A stretch of DNA of 64,000 bases. Source: Solirubrobacterales bacterium. GTDB taxonomy: Bacteria; Actinomycetota; Thermoleophilia; Solirubrobacterales; 70-9. A program made the translations under genes and the position numbers. Below, piece after piece: positions 34,207 through 44,297 of the stretch. Positions within the stretch are counted from its first letter, which is position 1; each line of letters begins with the position of its first letter. The notes under the pieces were generated by a model. That model was not told where the DNA came from. It saw nothing but the letters and a program-made list of their open reading frames with translations, and did not search any database. The stretch lies in NCBI GenBank assembly GCA_020438355.1, contig JAGQUT010000005.1, positions 1 to 64,000 of the forward strand, written 5' to 3'.

Positions 34207-35043
34207 ATGTACCTGCTCTTCCTCGACGAGTCCGGCGTTCCGGGCGATGACGGAATCTTCGCCCTCGGTGGGGTGGCGATCCGGGCCGACCAGTGGGCAG
34301 AGGTCAAAGAGCGCTTCCACAGCTGCCTGACCGAGGCGGGCTGGCCGGCCGACCGCGAGTACAAGTGGTCCGAGATCGTTGGTGGCCACGGCGCAGCCGA
34401 AGAGGCTTCCTACAGCGTTTACGAGTGCCTCGGCCATCTGCCGATTCACTCACTGGTCACCGTCCTTTACACCGAAGGCGATGACCCGGAGTTCCGCGAG
34501 AGGTACTTCGCCGATGCCGCGACGATCTACCGGACCGCCCTGACCTTCATCGCCGAGAGGTTCCAGCGTTTCCTCGCCCATCACGACTCCTACGGCGTGA
34601 TCGTCCTCGACTCGCGTCGCTACGAGGAAGACGACCACATGCGTCGCTACTTCGACCGCATCCACGAGGAGGGCACCGACTTCGCGGAACTCGGCCGTAT
34701 CGTCGACGGACTTCTGCTTGGTCCCTCCCACTACTCGCTCGGCCTTCAGCTCGCCGACCTGGTCGTCGGCCCGACCCGCGCCTCCCGCTACCAGGGTCCC
34801 GGCGCCGCCACCCGCAGCTTCCGCTCCCTGAAGCCGACTTTTATGGCCCACCCGGACACCGGAAAGGTCGAAGGTGTTGGCCTCAAGGTCTTCCCCGGCC
34901 GCCGTTCAGACGAGGAAGACCGGCTTTTCCAGCCGGGCGACCTCGAAGACGCCGAAGACGTAGCCGCCTTTGATTCAGCGATGGCCGAGGAGGGCCCGAA
35001 CGTCCCGTGGGCCGAAGTCAAGGCGGACCTCGACGGGGAATGA
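34207..35043 (+). CDS. DUF3800 domain protein
   Basis: 278 aa. Starts MYLLFLDESGVPGDDGIFALGGVAI, split at the family's LDESG motif; later YGVIVLDSRRYEED and LQLADLVVG. The D-E-S-G, D and QLAD motifs match DUF3800, a family with a predicted RNase H-like fold and unknown role, found both in mobile and core genes. It is alone here after a terminator. Confidence 0.78.
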   Translation: MYLLFLDESGVPGDDGIFALGGVAIRADQWAEVKERFHSCLTEAGWPADREYKWSEIVGGHGAAEEASYSVYECLGHLPIHSLVTVLYTEGDDPEFRERYFADAATIYRTALTFIAERFQRFLAHHDSYGVIVLDSRRYEEDDHMRRYFDRIHEEGTDFAELGRIVDGLLLGPSHYSLGLQLADLVVGPTRASRYQGPGAATRSFRSLKPTFMAHPDTGKVEGVGLKVFPGRRSDEEDRLFQPGDLEDAEDVAAFDSAMAEEGPNVPWAEVKADLDGE

Positions 35044-35192
35044 GCCGCTAGCGCGTCGAAGTGCTCCTCGTCGTGGTTGTCGCCCTTGGCCACCGTCGCG
35101 ACGTCTACAAGCGCTGAGTTTTCCGACACGGCGGCAACACGGTCAGGAGTAGACTCGCGAGACCGGAGAGGAACTAGAAGAGGAGCGCCGTT

Positions 35193-37151
35193 TTGCTGAA
35201 CGAGAGCCGGACCCTGACTCTGAACACCGTTTGCGACACGATCGTGCCGTCGCTCGAACGCGACGATGATCCGACCGGCTTCTGGGCCCGGTCAGCCGCG
35301 GACACTGGCGCCAACCAGGCGGTCGCGCAGGCGATCAGCGAGATGCCCGAGGCCGACCAGGCCGGCATCGGCGAACTGCTCGACGCCCTGGCACTCCAGA
35401 ACTTCACCCAGCTCTCGCAGGCTTCCCGCGAGCAGATCCTGACCAACATGTCGCTGGCCAACCGTGAGGCGGCGATCGGGGTCGGCGCCCTGACCGGTCT
35501 CACACTCTTCATGCATTACGGCATGCCTCCGAACCCGGCCTGGGAGCAGTTCGGCTTCCCCGGCCCGATCTCGGCTCCGCCCGAGGTCGAGAAGCCGATC
35601 GTGCCGCTCACCCCCTCCGACGGGGACACTCTGGAGGCCGACGCGGTGATCGTCGGTTCCGGTGCCGGTGGCGGAGTGATCGCAGCCCGCCTCGCCGCGG
35701 CGGGCCTCAAGGTGATCGTGCTCGAGATGGGCGGCTACTTCAACGAGGCCGACTTCGACCAGACCGAGCTGAACGGCTTCGCCCGCATGTACTGGCGCGG
35801 CGGCCCGACCTACACCGCTGATTTCAACGTGAGCGTCCAGGCGGGGAGCTGTCTCGGTGGCGGCACCCTGATCAACTGGACCAACTGCCTGAAGCCCAAG
35901 CCCTGGGTCCGGCAGGAGTGGGCCGACGAGTACGGCCTGGAGGATGTGAACACCCCCGACTTCGACCGTCACCTCGATTCGGTCTGGGAGCGCAGCCTGG
36001 TCAACAACGAGTGCTCGGAGCTCAACCAGACCCAGAAGACCTGGATCGAAGCAGCCGAGAAGCTCGGCTGGTCCTGGCATCCGACCGATCGCAACTGGGA
36101 CAAGGCAAAGCACGACCCGGCGATGGCCGGCTTCATGGGCTGGGGCGATCAGTCCGGCGCCAAGCAGTCGACCATGAAGACCTACCTCCAGGATGCGGTC
36201 GATGACGGCGCCGAGATCATCGTCGGCTGCCAGGCCCGCAAGGTACTGGTCGAGGACGGCCGTGCGGCCGGGGTCGAGGCCGACATCAATGGTGCGACCG
36301 TCACGATCCGCGCCCCTCGCGTCGTGGTGGCCGGTGGTGCCCTGGAGTCCCCCGCCCTGCTACTTCGTTCGGGCATCGGTGGCCCGGCCGCGGGCAAGTA
36401 CCTGCGCCTCCACCCCTGCACCCTGATCTTCGCCAGCTACCCGGAAGACCAGAAGGCCTGGTGGGGCGCGCCTCACGCCGCAGTCGTGAACGAGTTCGAG
36501 CGCGGCCTCGAGGGCGACGGTTACGGCTTCCTGATCGAGGGCGCCCAGTACACGACCGGTCTCGGCGCTTCGGCTATTCCGTTCACCACAGCCGAGGAAC
36601 ACCGCGAGGTGCTCTCCGAATACGCGAACGGCTCGATCACGATCAACCTGACTCGTGAGCGTGGCGGCGGCCAGGTCTTCATCGATGGCGACGGCAACTC
36701 GATGCCGACCTACTCGGTTACCGACCCCCGTGACGTCGCCAACATGCACTTTGGTCTCGAACAGCAGGTCCGCCTGCATCACGCAGCCGGCGCCCGGCAG
36801 ATCTTCGCCCTCGCGACCGGCCTGCCCGGCTGGAGTGTCGGTGACGATCTCGAGGCGTTCATCGCCCGCATGCACCGGATGCCGCTGCGGGCCGGTGGGG
36901 CCAGGCTGTTCGCCGCCCACCAGATGGGCTCCTGCCGCATGGGCAAGGACCCTGAAGACAGCGTCGCCAACCCGTCGGGTGAGCTCCATGACGTTCCCGG
37001 CGTCTGGATCGGTGACGGCTCCGCGTTCCCGACCCCGTCAGGCACCAACCCGATGATTACGATCATGGCTCTCGCCTCCCGCACCGCGGAGAGGATCCTC
37101 GATGAGGCAGGCGCGCGACCAGCCACCACCACGACGGAGGCCGCAGCATGA
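35193..37151 (+). CDS. GMC-family FAD oxidoreductase with N-terminal helical domain
   Basis: 652 aa from TTG 35193, with AGGAG seven bases upstream. Residues 1-130 are a helical domain like those in long-chain alcohol oxidases and gluconate-dehydrogenase small subunits. FAD site [20 protein letters not shown] at ~152-171. The catalytic His lies in HQMGSCRMG and the Asn in [10 protein letters not shown]. These enzymes oxidise alcohols. The stop overlaps the aldehyde dehydrogenase start (ATGA), so alcohol-to-acid conversion in two steps is the likely operon function. Confidence 0.88.
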   Translation: MLNESRTLTLNTVCDTIVPSLERDDDPTGFWARSAADTGANQAVAQAISEMPEADQAGIGELLDALALQNFTQLSQASREQILTNMSLANREAAIGVGALTGLTLFMHYGMPPNPAWEQFGFPGPISAPPEVEKPIVPLTPSDGDTLEADAVIVGSGAGGGVIAARLAAAGLKVIVLEMGGYFNEADFDQTELNGFARMYWRGGPTYTADFNVSVQAGSCLGGGTLINWTNCLKPKPWVRQEWADEYGLEDVNTPDFDRHLDSVWERSLVNNECSELNQTQKTWIEAAEKLGWSWHPTDRNWDKAKHDPAMAGFMGWGDQSGAKQSTMKTYLQDAVDDGAEIIVGCQARKVLVEDGRAAGVEADINGATVTIRAPRVVVAGGALESPALLLRSGIGGPAAGKYLRLHPCTLIFASYPEDQKAWWGAPHAAVVNEFERGLEGDGYGFLIEGAQYTTGLGASAIPFTTAEEHREVLSEYANGSITINLTRERGGGQVFIDGDGNSMPTYSVTDPRDVANMHFGLEQQVRLHHAAGARQIFALATGLPGWSVGDDLEAFIARMHRMPLRAGGARLFAAHQMGSCRMGKDPEDSVANPSGELHDVPGVWIGDGSAFPTPSGTNPMITIMALASRTAERILDEAGARPATTTTEAAA

Positions 37152-38617
37152 ACCCGACCGCCAGCCCCGCAGCCGAGACCGGGTTAGAGGCCGCAGCCGC
37201 CGAGAAGTTCGCAGCCCATTTCATCGGCGGTACCTGGAAGCCCGCCGCCTCGGACGAGCGGATCGAGGTGATCAACTCGGTCACAGAGCAGGTGATGGGT
37301 TCGGTGCCCGCCGGATCCGCAGACGATGTCGACGCCGCGGTAGAGGCCGCCCGTGCCGCTCTCCCCGCCTGGAAGGCCCTCACTCCCCAGGAGCGGGCCG
37401 GTTTCTGCACGATGATCGGCTACGGCCTCCAGGACCGGGCCGAGGAGATCGCCGGACTGGTCAGCCAGGAGCTCGGTACCCCGGTGACCGAAGGGATGAT
37501 CATCCAGGCCGGCCTCCCGGCGATCGACTTCACCTCGATGGAGTACCTGGTCGAGGAGCTTCCCTGGGAGCAGACGATCGGCAATTCGCAGGTGATCCGC
37601 GAGCCTCTCGGAGTGGTCGGCGCGATCACCCCCTGGAATTACCCGATCCACCAGATCGCCGCGAAGATCGCCCCGGCCATCACCGCCGGCTGCACGGTGG
37701 TGCTGAAGCCGAGCGAGATGACCCCGCTTTCCGCCTACCTGCTGATGGAGGTGATCGAAGCCGTCGGCCTGCCCGCCGGCGTGGTCAACATGGTCTGCGG
37801 CACCGGCCCCGTGGTCGGTGAGGCAATCGCCTCGCATCCCGGCATCGACATGGTTTCCTTCACCGGCTCCACCCGCGCCGGGGTGAGGGTCTCGGAGCTG
37901 GCGGCGACCTCGGTCAAGCCGGTCACCGTCGAACTCGGCGGCAAGTCAGCCAACGTGATCCTCGATGACGCCGACTTCGAGGCGGCGGTCGTGAACGGCA
38001 TCCAGAAGTGCTTCATCAACGGTGGACAGACCTGCTCGGCCCTGACCCGCCTGCTGGTGCCCCGCGAGGCCCTGCCGGTGGTCGAGGCGGTCGCCGCTGC
38101 GGCGCTCGCCGAGATCAAGGTCGGTGACCCGACCAACCCGGAGACTCAGATCGGCCCGATGAGCAGCGCGGCCCAGCGTGACCGGGTCCGCGGCTACATC
38201 GAGAAGGGAATCGAGGAGGGCGCCAAGCTGGTCGCAGGCGGTCCCGAGACTCCGGAGGGTCTGGAGACCGGCTTCTTCGTCCGCCCGACGGTTTTCTCCG
38301 AGGTGACCCGTGAGATGACGATCGCCCGCGAGGAGATCTTCGGCCCGGTGCTTTCGATCCTCCCCTACGACTCAGAGGAGGAAGCAGTCGAGATCGCCAA
38401 CGATTCCGTCTACGGCCTGGCCGGAGGCGTCTGGTCCTCGGACAAGGAGCGAGCGGTCGACTTCGCCCGGAAGATCGAAACCGGTCAGGTCGAGATCAAC
38501 GGCGCCGCCTTCAATCCCCTCGCCCCCTTCGGAGGCCGAAAGCTCTCCGGCCACGGCCGCGAACTGGGCCCCTACGGAATCGAAGACTTCCTGACCCTCA
38601 AGGCCATACAGCTCTGA
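37148..38617 (+). CDS. NAD(P)-dependent aldehyde dehydrogenase
   Basis: 489 aa. [10 protein letters not shown] (cofactor pocket), [12 protein letters not shown] with the general base Glu, and NGGQTCSAL with the catalytic Cys are all intact. [13 protein letters not shown] is the C-terminal family motif. Coupled to the GMC oxidoreductase, whose aldehyde product it probably oxidises to the acid. Confidence 0.92.
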   Translation: MNPTASPAAETGLEAAAAEKFAAHFIGGTWKPAASDERIEVINSVTEQVMGSVPAGSADDVDAAVEAARAALPAWKALTPQERAGFCTMIGYGLQDRAEEIAGLVSQELGTPVTEGMIIQAGLPAIDFTSMEYLVEELPWEQTIGNSQVIREPLGVVGAITPWNYPIHQIAAKIAPAITAGCTVVLKPSEMTPLSAYLLMEVIEAVGLPAGVVNMVCGTGPVVGEAIASHPGIDMVSFTGSTRAGVRVSELAATSVKPVTVELGGKSANVILDDADFEAAVVNGIQKCFINGGQTCSALTRLLVPREALPVVEAVAAAALAEIKVGDPTNPETQIGPMSSAAQRDRVRGYIEKGIEEGAKLVAGGPETPEGLETGFFVRPTVFSEVTREMTIAREEIFGPVLSILPYDSEEEAVEIANDSVYGLAGGVWSSDKERAVDFARKIETGQVEINGAAFNPLAPFGGRKLSGHGRELGPYGIEDFLTLKAIQL

Positions 38618-38630
38618 GAACGGGGGCACA

Positions 38631-38669
38631 GAGCAGAGTTGTGCGCCGAAACGCCACTCAACTCTGCTC
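38631..38669. terminator. 11-bp hairpin between convergent genes
   Basis: GAGCAGAGTTG (38631-38641) and CAACTCTGCTC (38659-38669) pair perfectly with a 17-base loop. It lies between the stops of the aldehyde dehydrogenase and the leftward FAD oxidoreductase, so it may act on both strands. There is no T-run on either side. Confidence 0.5.
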
Positions 38670-38680
38670 CCGCCTCTAAC

Positions 38681-40096
38681 TCAGGCCCGCTCGATCGCCT
38701 TGAGAAGCGAGCGGGCCGCGTTGGCTCCGCCCATTCCGTGGACTCCGCCGCCGGGCGGGGTCGCGGACGAGCAGATCCACATCCCGTCGCCCACCTTGTA
38801 CGGGTCGAGGGCGAGGCGGGGCCGGGCGATCAGCTGCCGGGGGGTGTTGGCCCCGGCGACGATGTCCCCGCCGACGTAGTTCGCGTTGTAGAACGGGAAC
38901 TCGGTCGGGGTCATGGTCGTGCCGCTGACGATCCGCTCGCGGAAGCCCGGGGCGAACCTCTCGATCTGCTGAAGGATCAGCTCGGTCACATCGAGCGAGT
39001 AGCCGTTCGGTACATGCGCATACGCCCAGATCGGATGAACATCACCATTCGAGCGTGAGGGGTCCGCCAGGTACTGCTGACCGACCAGGATGAACGGCCG
39101 GTCCGGCATCCGGCCGAAGTTGATCTCGGATTCCGCGTGGACCAGCTCCTCGAAGGAGCCGATCACGTGGACGGTCCCGGCCCGGCGGGCCTCCTCGCTG
39201 GTCCAGGGAATCCCGCCCTCGACCGCGAGGTCGACCTTGAAGGCCGCGGGCCCGTACTTGTAGCGCTGGTAGGCCTTGCGAACCCCCTCCGGCATCCGGT
39301 GCCCGGCCAGACCGACAACCCCGGATGGAGAAAGGTCGAAGACGACCGGCTCGCCGCTCGGGAGTTCGTCGACCGACCTGATCAGGCGCCCGGTCTCGAT
39401 CCGGCCTCCGGACCCGGTGATCACCGCAGCCAGAGCATCGGCGATCGTCTGCGAGCCGCCCTTGGCGACCGGCCAGCCGTTCGAGTGTCCGGCCGAGATC
39501 AGCGCCATCCCGACCGCCGAACTCATCGCCTGACTGAGGCGGTTGAACGAGTGGGCGGCGACTCCCCCGAAGAGGGCCTGGGTCACTTCTGACTTGAACC
39601 CCCGGGCCAGCGTGGTCGCCGGCAGAAGCGACGGGATCCCGAACCGGGCCAGTTTCAGCGGATGTGAGGGGAAGTGGATGATCGGCTGGTTTATGTCGCG
39701 GCCGAGCGCCGGGAAGTCCCTGGCCGGTCCGGCGAAGAGTCCCATCCACACGTTGCCGTCCTCGCCAAGGTTGGCGGCGGTCCGGCCGATGTCCTGGACC
39801 ATCACCCCGGCCCTGCCCCCGTCGAGCGGGTGGGCGAGGTCGATCTCGGGATAACGCCATTCCAGCCCGTGGTTTTCGAGTCCGAGCTCGTTGAACACGG
39901 GTGAGCCGACCGCCATCGGGTGGACGGCCGAGCACATGTCGTGAATCAGGCCCTTGCCGCTCAGGTCCATCGAGCGGGTGCCACCGCCAATCGTCGAGGA
40001 AGCCTCGTAAACGGTCACACCGAGCCCGGCCCGGGCCAGCACGGCAGCGCAGGCCAGGCCGTTCGGGCCGGATCCGACGATGTGTACCTGGGTCAT
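38681..40096 (-). CDS. FAD-dependent oxidoreductase, CrtI-like (third copy in window)
   Basis: 471 aa. FAD site VHIVGSGPNGLACAAVLARAGLG at ~4-26, with GxGxxG; the C-terminal DGMWICSSATPPGGGVHGMGGANAA carries the second FAD contact. It is about 90 residues shorter than the two copies in the amine locus. Substrate unknown. Lies 23 bp after the DUF3556 gene, on the same strand, suggesting a shared transcript. Confidence 0.85.
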   Translation of the reverse strand: MTQVHIVGSGPNGLACAAVLARAGLGVTVYEASSTIGGGTRSMDLSGKGLIHDMCSAVHPMAVGSPVFNELGLENHGLEWRYPEIDLAHPLDGGRAGVMVQDIGRTAANLGEDGNVWMGLFAGPARDFPALGRDINQPIIHFPSHPLKLARFGIPSLLPATTLARGFKSEVTQALFGGVAAHSFNRLSQAMSSAVGMALISAGHSNGWPVAKGGSQTIADALAAVITGSGGRIETGRLIRSVDELPSGEPVVFDLSPSGVVGLAGHRMPEGVRKAYQRYKYGPAAFKVDLAVEGGIPWTSEEARRAGTVHVIGSFEELVHAESEINFGRMPDRPFILVGQQYLADPSRSNGDVHPIWAYAHVPNGYSLDVTELILQQIERFAPGFRERIVSGTTMTPTEFPFYNANYVGGDIVAGANTPRQLIARPRLALDPYKVGDGMWICSSATPPGGGVHGMGGANAARSLLKAIERA

Positions 40097-40119
40097 GCCC
40101 TGAAGCTACCGGCCCGCGC

Positions 40120-41868
40120 TTACGGCCGGTCGCCCTCGGGAGCGTTGGCAACGGCACCGCCACCCGCTCGTGGCCCGTCGGGCTCAGCGGGGAATACCTC
40201 GCCGGTGCCGAGCCATGGCTGCCTGACCACCATGTCGGTCACTTTCACGGTTCCTTCCTCGATCAGCCCGTCGGCCGCATCGAAGATCCGGTACCGCTGG
40301 TGCGGGTTGCCGGCCGGCTGTGACTCGAGCGTGACGACCCGCAGCTCTCCCGGCTCGTACCCGACCCTCGCCTGAACCGAAGCCAGCAGCTTCTCGTTGT
40401 GGAAGTGGCCGTCACCGAAGTTGTAGCCGCAGATCATTCCGGAGACGGTCTCCCCCTCCCTCACGTCGTAGTTCTCGACGTCTTCAACCGCCCGGTCGGC
40501 CAGACCGACCAGCGCCCGGCCATGGGTGTGCATCGAGCGGAATGCCAGCCCCTTGTGGAGCAGCACCTCGTTCATCTCGGGTTCGTAGAACTTGGCGAGC
40601 TGGACCGGCAGGGTCTTCGCGGCCTTGGTGATGTTCTCGTCGAGCTTCGCCTCGGAGCCCCTGTCGCGCCGGAAGTACCACTGGCTCGTCGCCCAGTTGC
40701 CGGCGTAGTAGCGCATGGAGGGCAGGAAGCTGATCAGGTCGGGCCGGAAGTTCCCGAGGATCGGAATCCCGACGATGATCGGCAAGAGGCAGGCGATCAG
40801 CAGCGGATCGTCAAGCGTCGAAAGTGGCACATCCCCGTAATGGCCGAACAGGAAGAAGATCGAGAAGATCATGAAGATGTTCCACTCGAGCGGAACCGCC
40901 AGCGGGAAGGTCGAGAGGATGTGGACGTGGAAGATCACCATCCCGGCCACGGCGATCCAGCCGATCGTGCCGCCGGATGAGGCGATCAGGATCAGTGGCA
41001 GCGTGAACTCGAGCACCGTCCCGAAGTGAGCCGAGAACTCGCCCACCTTTGATGGCAGCAGGTTCTCCGGGTGGTCCTTGTAGAGCTTCTTCTTCGCCCA
41101 CCGGGACCGGTTCCAGGGGGTGTTGGAGATCATCACGGTCACCACGAACGGGAAGTGCCGGTTCAGCTTGGAGGCGGCGGCTCCCCACCAGATGCAGAAC
41201 ATGACGAACTGCGCCGCGACGATCATCTGGTCGGCCGGGAACAGGAAGATGATCAGGAAAGGCCCGTAGACCTCTGCCCTCGCCGCAAGGAAGGGCACCT
41301 TGTCCCGCAGGCCGAGCAGCACCAGGAAGGCGAGCAGCACCGCGACGGTGACCGGGTTGAACCCGTCCGTCCCGCTCCGGATCAGCAGGTCGAGCATGCT
41401 GACCAGAAGGCCGGCGTAGAGGATCACGTCGAAGATCGTGCGCGTGTCGCCGCCGGTCAGCGGCACCTTGCCCGGCCAGGGGGGCTGGCGGATAGTTCCC
41501 GGTCTCAGCCAGTGGAGGAAGCCGCCAACCATCGGGGAGAAGCGAAGCGTGAGGGGCAGCGATCCGGCCCCGAGCCCGATCGCTTCCCAGAGCATTGTCC
41601 AGACTACGGCCTTCTGAAAGACGACCGGTTCGGTCCACCAGTCACCGATTTTCGAGAGGCCGCCGAGGTCCGAGGTGGCGGAGATCAGCAGCAGCCCGCC
41701 ACCGGTGAAGATGATCAGCTTGACGATGTAGAGCAGGTAGACGGCCTGCGGCACGCCGATCCCGTTCACCGCCCAGTCCTGGGCAAGCGGCTTCAGCCTC
41801 TCCCGGTACGGCCTCTTCCGCCACTCCTCGATTTCGAAGGGCGGGTCGGACGGACTCATGAACCCCAT
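40120..41868 (-). CDS. DUF3556 multi-pass membrane protein
   Basis: 582 aa. Begins MGFMSPSDPPFEIEEWRKRPY, then alternates about eight hydrophobic helices (YLLYIVKLIIFTGGGLLL, VAVLLAFLVLLGL, FLIIFLFPADQMIVAAQFVMF) with charged loops, and ends in a soluble domain of ~180 residues. This matches DUF3556, an actinobacterial membrane family related by pattern to HTTM-like proteins. Function unknown. Followed by a flavin oxidoreductase gene. Confidence 0.78.
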   Translation of the reverse strand: MGFMSPSDPPFEIEEWRKRPYRERLKPLAQDWAVNGIGVPQAVYLLYIVKLIIFTGGGLLLISATSDLGGLSKIGDWWTEPVVFQKAVVWTMLWEAIGLGAGSLPLTLRFSPMVGGFLHWLRPGTIRQPPWPGKVPLTGGDTRTIFDVILYAGLLVSMLDLLIRSGTDGFNPVTVAVLLAFLVLLGLRDKVPFLAARAEVYGPFLIIFLFPADQMIVAAQFVMFCIWWGAAASKLNRHFPFVVTVMISNTPWNRSRWAKKKLYKDHPENLLPSKVGEFSAHFGTVLEFTLPLILIASSGGTIGWIAVAGMVIFHVHILSTFPLAVPLEWNIFMIFSIFFLFGHYGDVPLSTLDDPLLIACLLPIIVGIPILGNFRPDLISFLPSMRYYAGNWATSQWYFRRDRGSEAKLDENITKAAKTLPVQLAKFYEPEMNEVLLHKGLAFRSMHTHGRALVGLADRAVEDVENYDVREGETVSGMICGYNFGDGHFHNEKLLASVQARVGYEPGELRVVTLESQPAGNPHQRYRIFDAADGLIEEGTVKVTDMVVRQPWLGTGEVFPAEPDGPRAGGGAVANAPEGDRP

Positions 41869-41941
41869 GGCCCAACCCTACTCCCGGAAACGGCACCCGG
41901 CGCTACCCAAGTCGATGACGCAACCCCACTATCCTCGTCTC

Positions 41942-42571
41942 ATGGTCAAAGACGTAGATGAGGCGACTTTCCAGCAGGAGGTCATCGAGCGTTCCAAAGA
42001 GGTTCCGGTAATCGTCGACTTCTGGGCCGAGTGGTGTGGGCCCTGCCGCACCCTTGGTCCGGCGATCGAGCAGGCCGTGAAGGATCGAGAGGGAACGGTC
42101 GAACTGGCCAAGGTAGACGTCGACTCGAACCAGCAGCTGGCCGCCGCCTTCCGGGTCCAGGGGATCCCTGCGGTCAAGGCCTTCGTGAACGGCGAGATGG
42201 TTGACGAGTTCACCGGCGCCCTGCCGCCCGCCCAGATCAACGCCTTCCTTGACCGTGTCATTCCGCCGCCGGAGAAGACCCCAGAGGAGCTGGCCGAAGA
42301 GCTCAACTCGAACGAGTTCGTCGTCGCCGGCCGCGAAGCCCGCGAGGAACTGGAGCTGTCAGAGAACCCTCCGACCGAAGCCTTCAAGGCCTGGGACGAG
42401 GGTGACCACGAGTTTGCCCTCGACCTGCTCCAGAAGGAAGTCGAGATCGCCGGCGACGATCCCGACCGTCGTGACCTGCTCCGCAAGGTGATGGTCGGCT
42501 ACTTCACCGAGCTCGGCCCGACATCAGAGCTGGCGGCGACTCACCGCCGCCGCTTGGCCACCTTTTTCTAG
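41942..42571 (+). CDS. Thioredoxin-fold protein with TPR-like tail (YbbN/CnoX type)
   Basis: 209 aa from ATG 41942. Active site WAEWCGPCRTLGP keeps both Cys. PAVKAFVNGEMVDEFTGALP gives the cis-Pro side. The C-terminal ~100 residues (DEGDHEFALDLLQKEVEI and DRRDLLRKVMVGYF) are helical repeats as in YbbN/CnoX, a holdase linking redox and chaperone functions. Earlier in-frame ATGs (41858, 41915) do not fit the family start. Confidence 0.87.
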   Translation: MVKDVDEATFQQEVIERSKEVPVIVDFWAEWCGPCRTLGPAIEQAVKDREGTVELAKVDVDSNQQLAAAFRVQGIPAVKAFVNGEMVDEFTGALPPAQINAFLDRVIPPPEKTPEELAEELNSNEFVVAGREAREELELSENPPTEAFKAWDEGDHEFALDLLQKEVEIAGDDPDRRDLLRKVMVGYFTELGPTSELAATHRRRLATFF

Positions 42572-43014
42572 CTTTCAGCGAGAGCCGGCGTCGACCACTT
42601 GAGGCCGGGATACCGGGCGAATCCCTTGTCCCAGGTGATCCACTCTGAACCCGATTCAATTGCCAGCGCCGCAAGCCAGGCATCGGAAACCGAGTTTCCG
42701 TCGGCGTTCGTGACCTGCGCCAATTCGAGAAACAAGTCCCAATGCCGTTGGCCCGGGTTGACTGGCACGCAATTGTTCCTTGACCTCAGGCGTTCGGCGA
42801 AGATAATCGCGGCATCCAGTGGAGCCGGGGCCGGAAAGACCTGGCGATTGGTCACCACCCTCAGAAACCCCTCGACTACTCGGTCCGCAAGTCCGAAGTT
42901 GGCTGGCCCGTTGATCTCCCTGTCGAACCAGGCCGAACTCGCCGCGTGGTGTACGTGATCGTCGCGGTAGGCCGCGACGAGGACGTTAACGTCGGCCAGG
43001 ATCATCAAATCCAT
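42568..43014 (-). CDS. vapC: VapC-type PIN-domain toxin
   Basis: 148 aa from ATG 43014, which overlaps the antitoxin end by about 29 bases. PIN acidic residues: the Asp in LADVNVLVAAYR, the Glu in VVEGFLRVV, and Asp in SVSDAWLAA and TWDKGF. Such toxins are RNases that cut tRNA or rRNA and are silenced by the antitoxin. ATG 43005 is an alternative start. Converges on the thioredoxin-like gene with 4 bp overlap. Confidence 0.85.
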   Translation of the reverse strand: MDLMILADVNVLVAAYRDDHVHHAASSAWFDREINGPANFGLADRVVEGFLRVVTNRQVFPAPAPLDAAIIFAERLRSRNNCVPVNPGQRHWDLFLELAQVTNADGNSVSDAWLAALAIESGSEWITWDKGFARYPGLKWSTPALAES

Positions 43015-43252
43015 CCATGACGTCCGCGAGCCTTGAGTTGTCACAGAGGATCTCGGGATCGAGGCCTTCTCGAAGACCTGTCCCGTGAAAAACGGGCAGC
43101 GTAGTCCGTTCCTGACGATCCCACTCCCTCGATCGAGCGATTCTTTCTCGCAGCGAGTCCTCGATCAGAGCGGTGAAGGTCGTGTTCTCTTTGGCCGCCA
43201 GCGCCTTTGCTTCGCGCATCAATGCTTCGTCAAGTCTCACGGTGGTTCTCAT
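42986..43252 (-). CDS. vapB: VapB-type ribbon-helix-helix antitoxin
   Basis: 88 aa from ATG 43252. TVRLDEALMREAKALAAKEN with TTFTALIEDSLRERI forms the ribbon-helix-helix DNA-binding part; the C-terminal ~40 residues would wrap the VapC active site. Its start is 20 bases from a perfect palindrome, so it probably represses its own operon together with VapC. An upstream in-frame ATG at 43288 lies inside or before the palindrome and is less likely. Confidence 0.82.
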   Translation of the reverse strand: MRTTVRLDEALMREAKALAAKENTTFTALIEDSLRERIARSREWDRQERTTLPVFHGTGLREGLDPEILCDNSRLADVMDGFDDPGRR

Positions 43253-43271
43253 GCCTTCCATCGTGCCACTG

Positions 43272-43287
43272 TGACATATATATGTCA
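43272..43287. promoter_or_regulatory. Perfect 16-bp palindrome, likely VapBC operator
   Basis: TGACATATATATGTCA is exactly self-complementary. It overlaps an A/T-rich -10-like stretch just upstream of vapB, the position expected for autoregulation by a ribbon-helix-helix antitoxin. Confidence 0.7.
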
Positions 43288-43355
43288 AACGGCTCGCTGA
43301 TCGGGTTCATGCCTTTCTGAGGGGGTGACAGGCAACAACTCTCCCCCCTTGGTCG

Positions 43356-44297
43356 CTAGTGCCCGAGTCCCTCGCGGATCATCTGACCGAGGTCACCGAC
43401 CTCGCCGAGGTGGTCGATCTTGTCCGGGTTGGCGACCGAGTAGAGCGCCTCGACCCTGCCATCCACGATCTCGAGGGCGATCGTGTTGATGACCCTGCCT
43501 TCGCGGTCTCGCATGATCGCCCCGGGCTGACCATTGACCTCAACCCGCTCGAAACGCCCGCCAGCGGCGCTTCCGATGACCCCCCACTTCGAGATCGCAC
43601 CGGCCACGACCCTGACACCCGAGAGCGGCCTGGAAATCGCAGGCACCTTGCCGCCACCGTCGCCGTGGAGCTGGACATCGCTCGCCAGCATCGTTTCCAG
43701 CGCCTGGACATCACCTTCGAAGACCGCAGCGAAGAACCGGCTCGCGAGTTCCTCCTGGGTTTCCTTCGAGGCCTCGAACCGGGGCCTTCTCGCCTCGACC
43801 GCCTTCCGGGCCCGCGCCGCGAGCTGGCGGGTCGCTGGCTCTGACTTGTCGACAATCTCCGCCACCTCTTCGTAGCAGTAGCCGAAGACGTCGCGCAGCA
43901 GGAAGGCGGCCCGCTGCTCGGGGCTGAGGCTTTCGAGCAGAATCATCATCGCGACGGAGAGGGAGTCGGCCAGCTCAGCCTGCTCGGCCGGCCCGGCGTC
44001 CGGGGCCTGGCCCGCCATCGGTCCTTCAGCGACTGCCCCAACAACCGGTTCCGGCAGCCACTCCCCCACATATTCCTCACGCCTGGCCCGGGCTGATCTC
44101 AACTCGTCAATCGAGAGTCGCGTGACCACGGTCGAAAGGTAGGCCCGCTTCGACTTGATCTCCTCGCCTGATTCTTCGGCCTGGTGCATTCTCAGCATCC
44201 CTTCCTGAACGATGTCTTCGGCGTCGGTGACGCTGCCAAGCATCCGGTAGGCGACCGCGAATGCGTAGCCGCGCAGGGTGTCGAGCGAGTCATCGGC
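43356..44297 (-). CDS. ECF41-group RNA polymerase sigma factor
   Basis: 313 aa from GTG 44297, with AAGGA seven bases upstream. Sigma region 2 is GYAFAVAYRMLGSVTDAEDIVQE, region 4 EQRAAFLLRDVFGYCYEEVAEIV. The C-terminal SnoaL-like extension (~120 residues) carries all three ECF41 signatures: WLPEP in the linker, DGGGK and NPDK. In this group the extension, not an anti-sigma factor, controls activity. The gene overlaps the preceding epimerase gene, its typical partner, and a fitting promoter lies at 45288-45314. Confidence 0.92.
   Translation of the reverse strand, partial: ADDSLDTLRGYAFAVAYRMLGSVTDAEDIVQEGMLRMHQAEESGEEIKSKRAYLSTVVTRLSIDELRSARARREEYVGEWLPEPVVGAVAEGPMAGQAPDAGPAEQAELADSLSVAMMILLESLSPEQRAAFLLRDVFGYCYEEVAEIVDKSEPATRQLAARARKAVEARRPRFEASKETQEELASRFFAAVFEGDVQALETMLASDVQLHGDGGGKVPAISRPLSGVRVVAGAISKWGVIGSAAGGRFERVEVNGQPGAIMRDREGRVINTIALEIVDGRVEALYSVANPDKIDHLGEVGDLGQMIREGLGH

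Noticed and set aside
34788-35129. Possible minus-strand small gene starting MSENSALVDVATVAKG
   Set aside because: The first 30 residues look protein-like, but the rest is antisense to the DUF3800 gene and there is no ribosome binding site.
39042-40163. 373-codon minus-strand frame overlapping the FAD oxidoreductase at 38681
   Set aside because: Out-of-frame shadow; Arg/Gly-rich with no cofactor motif.
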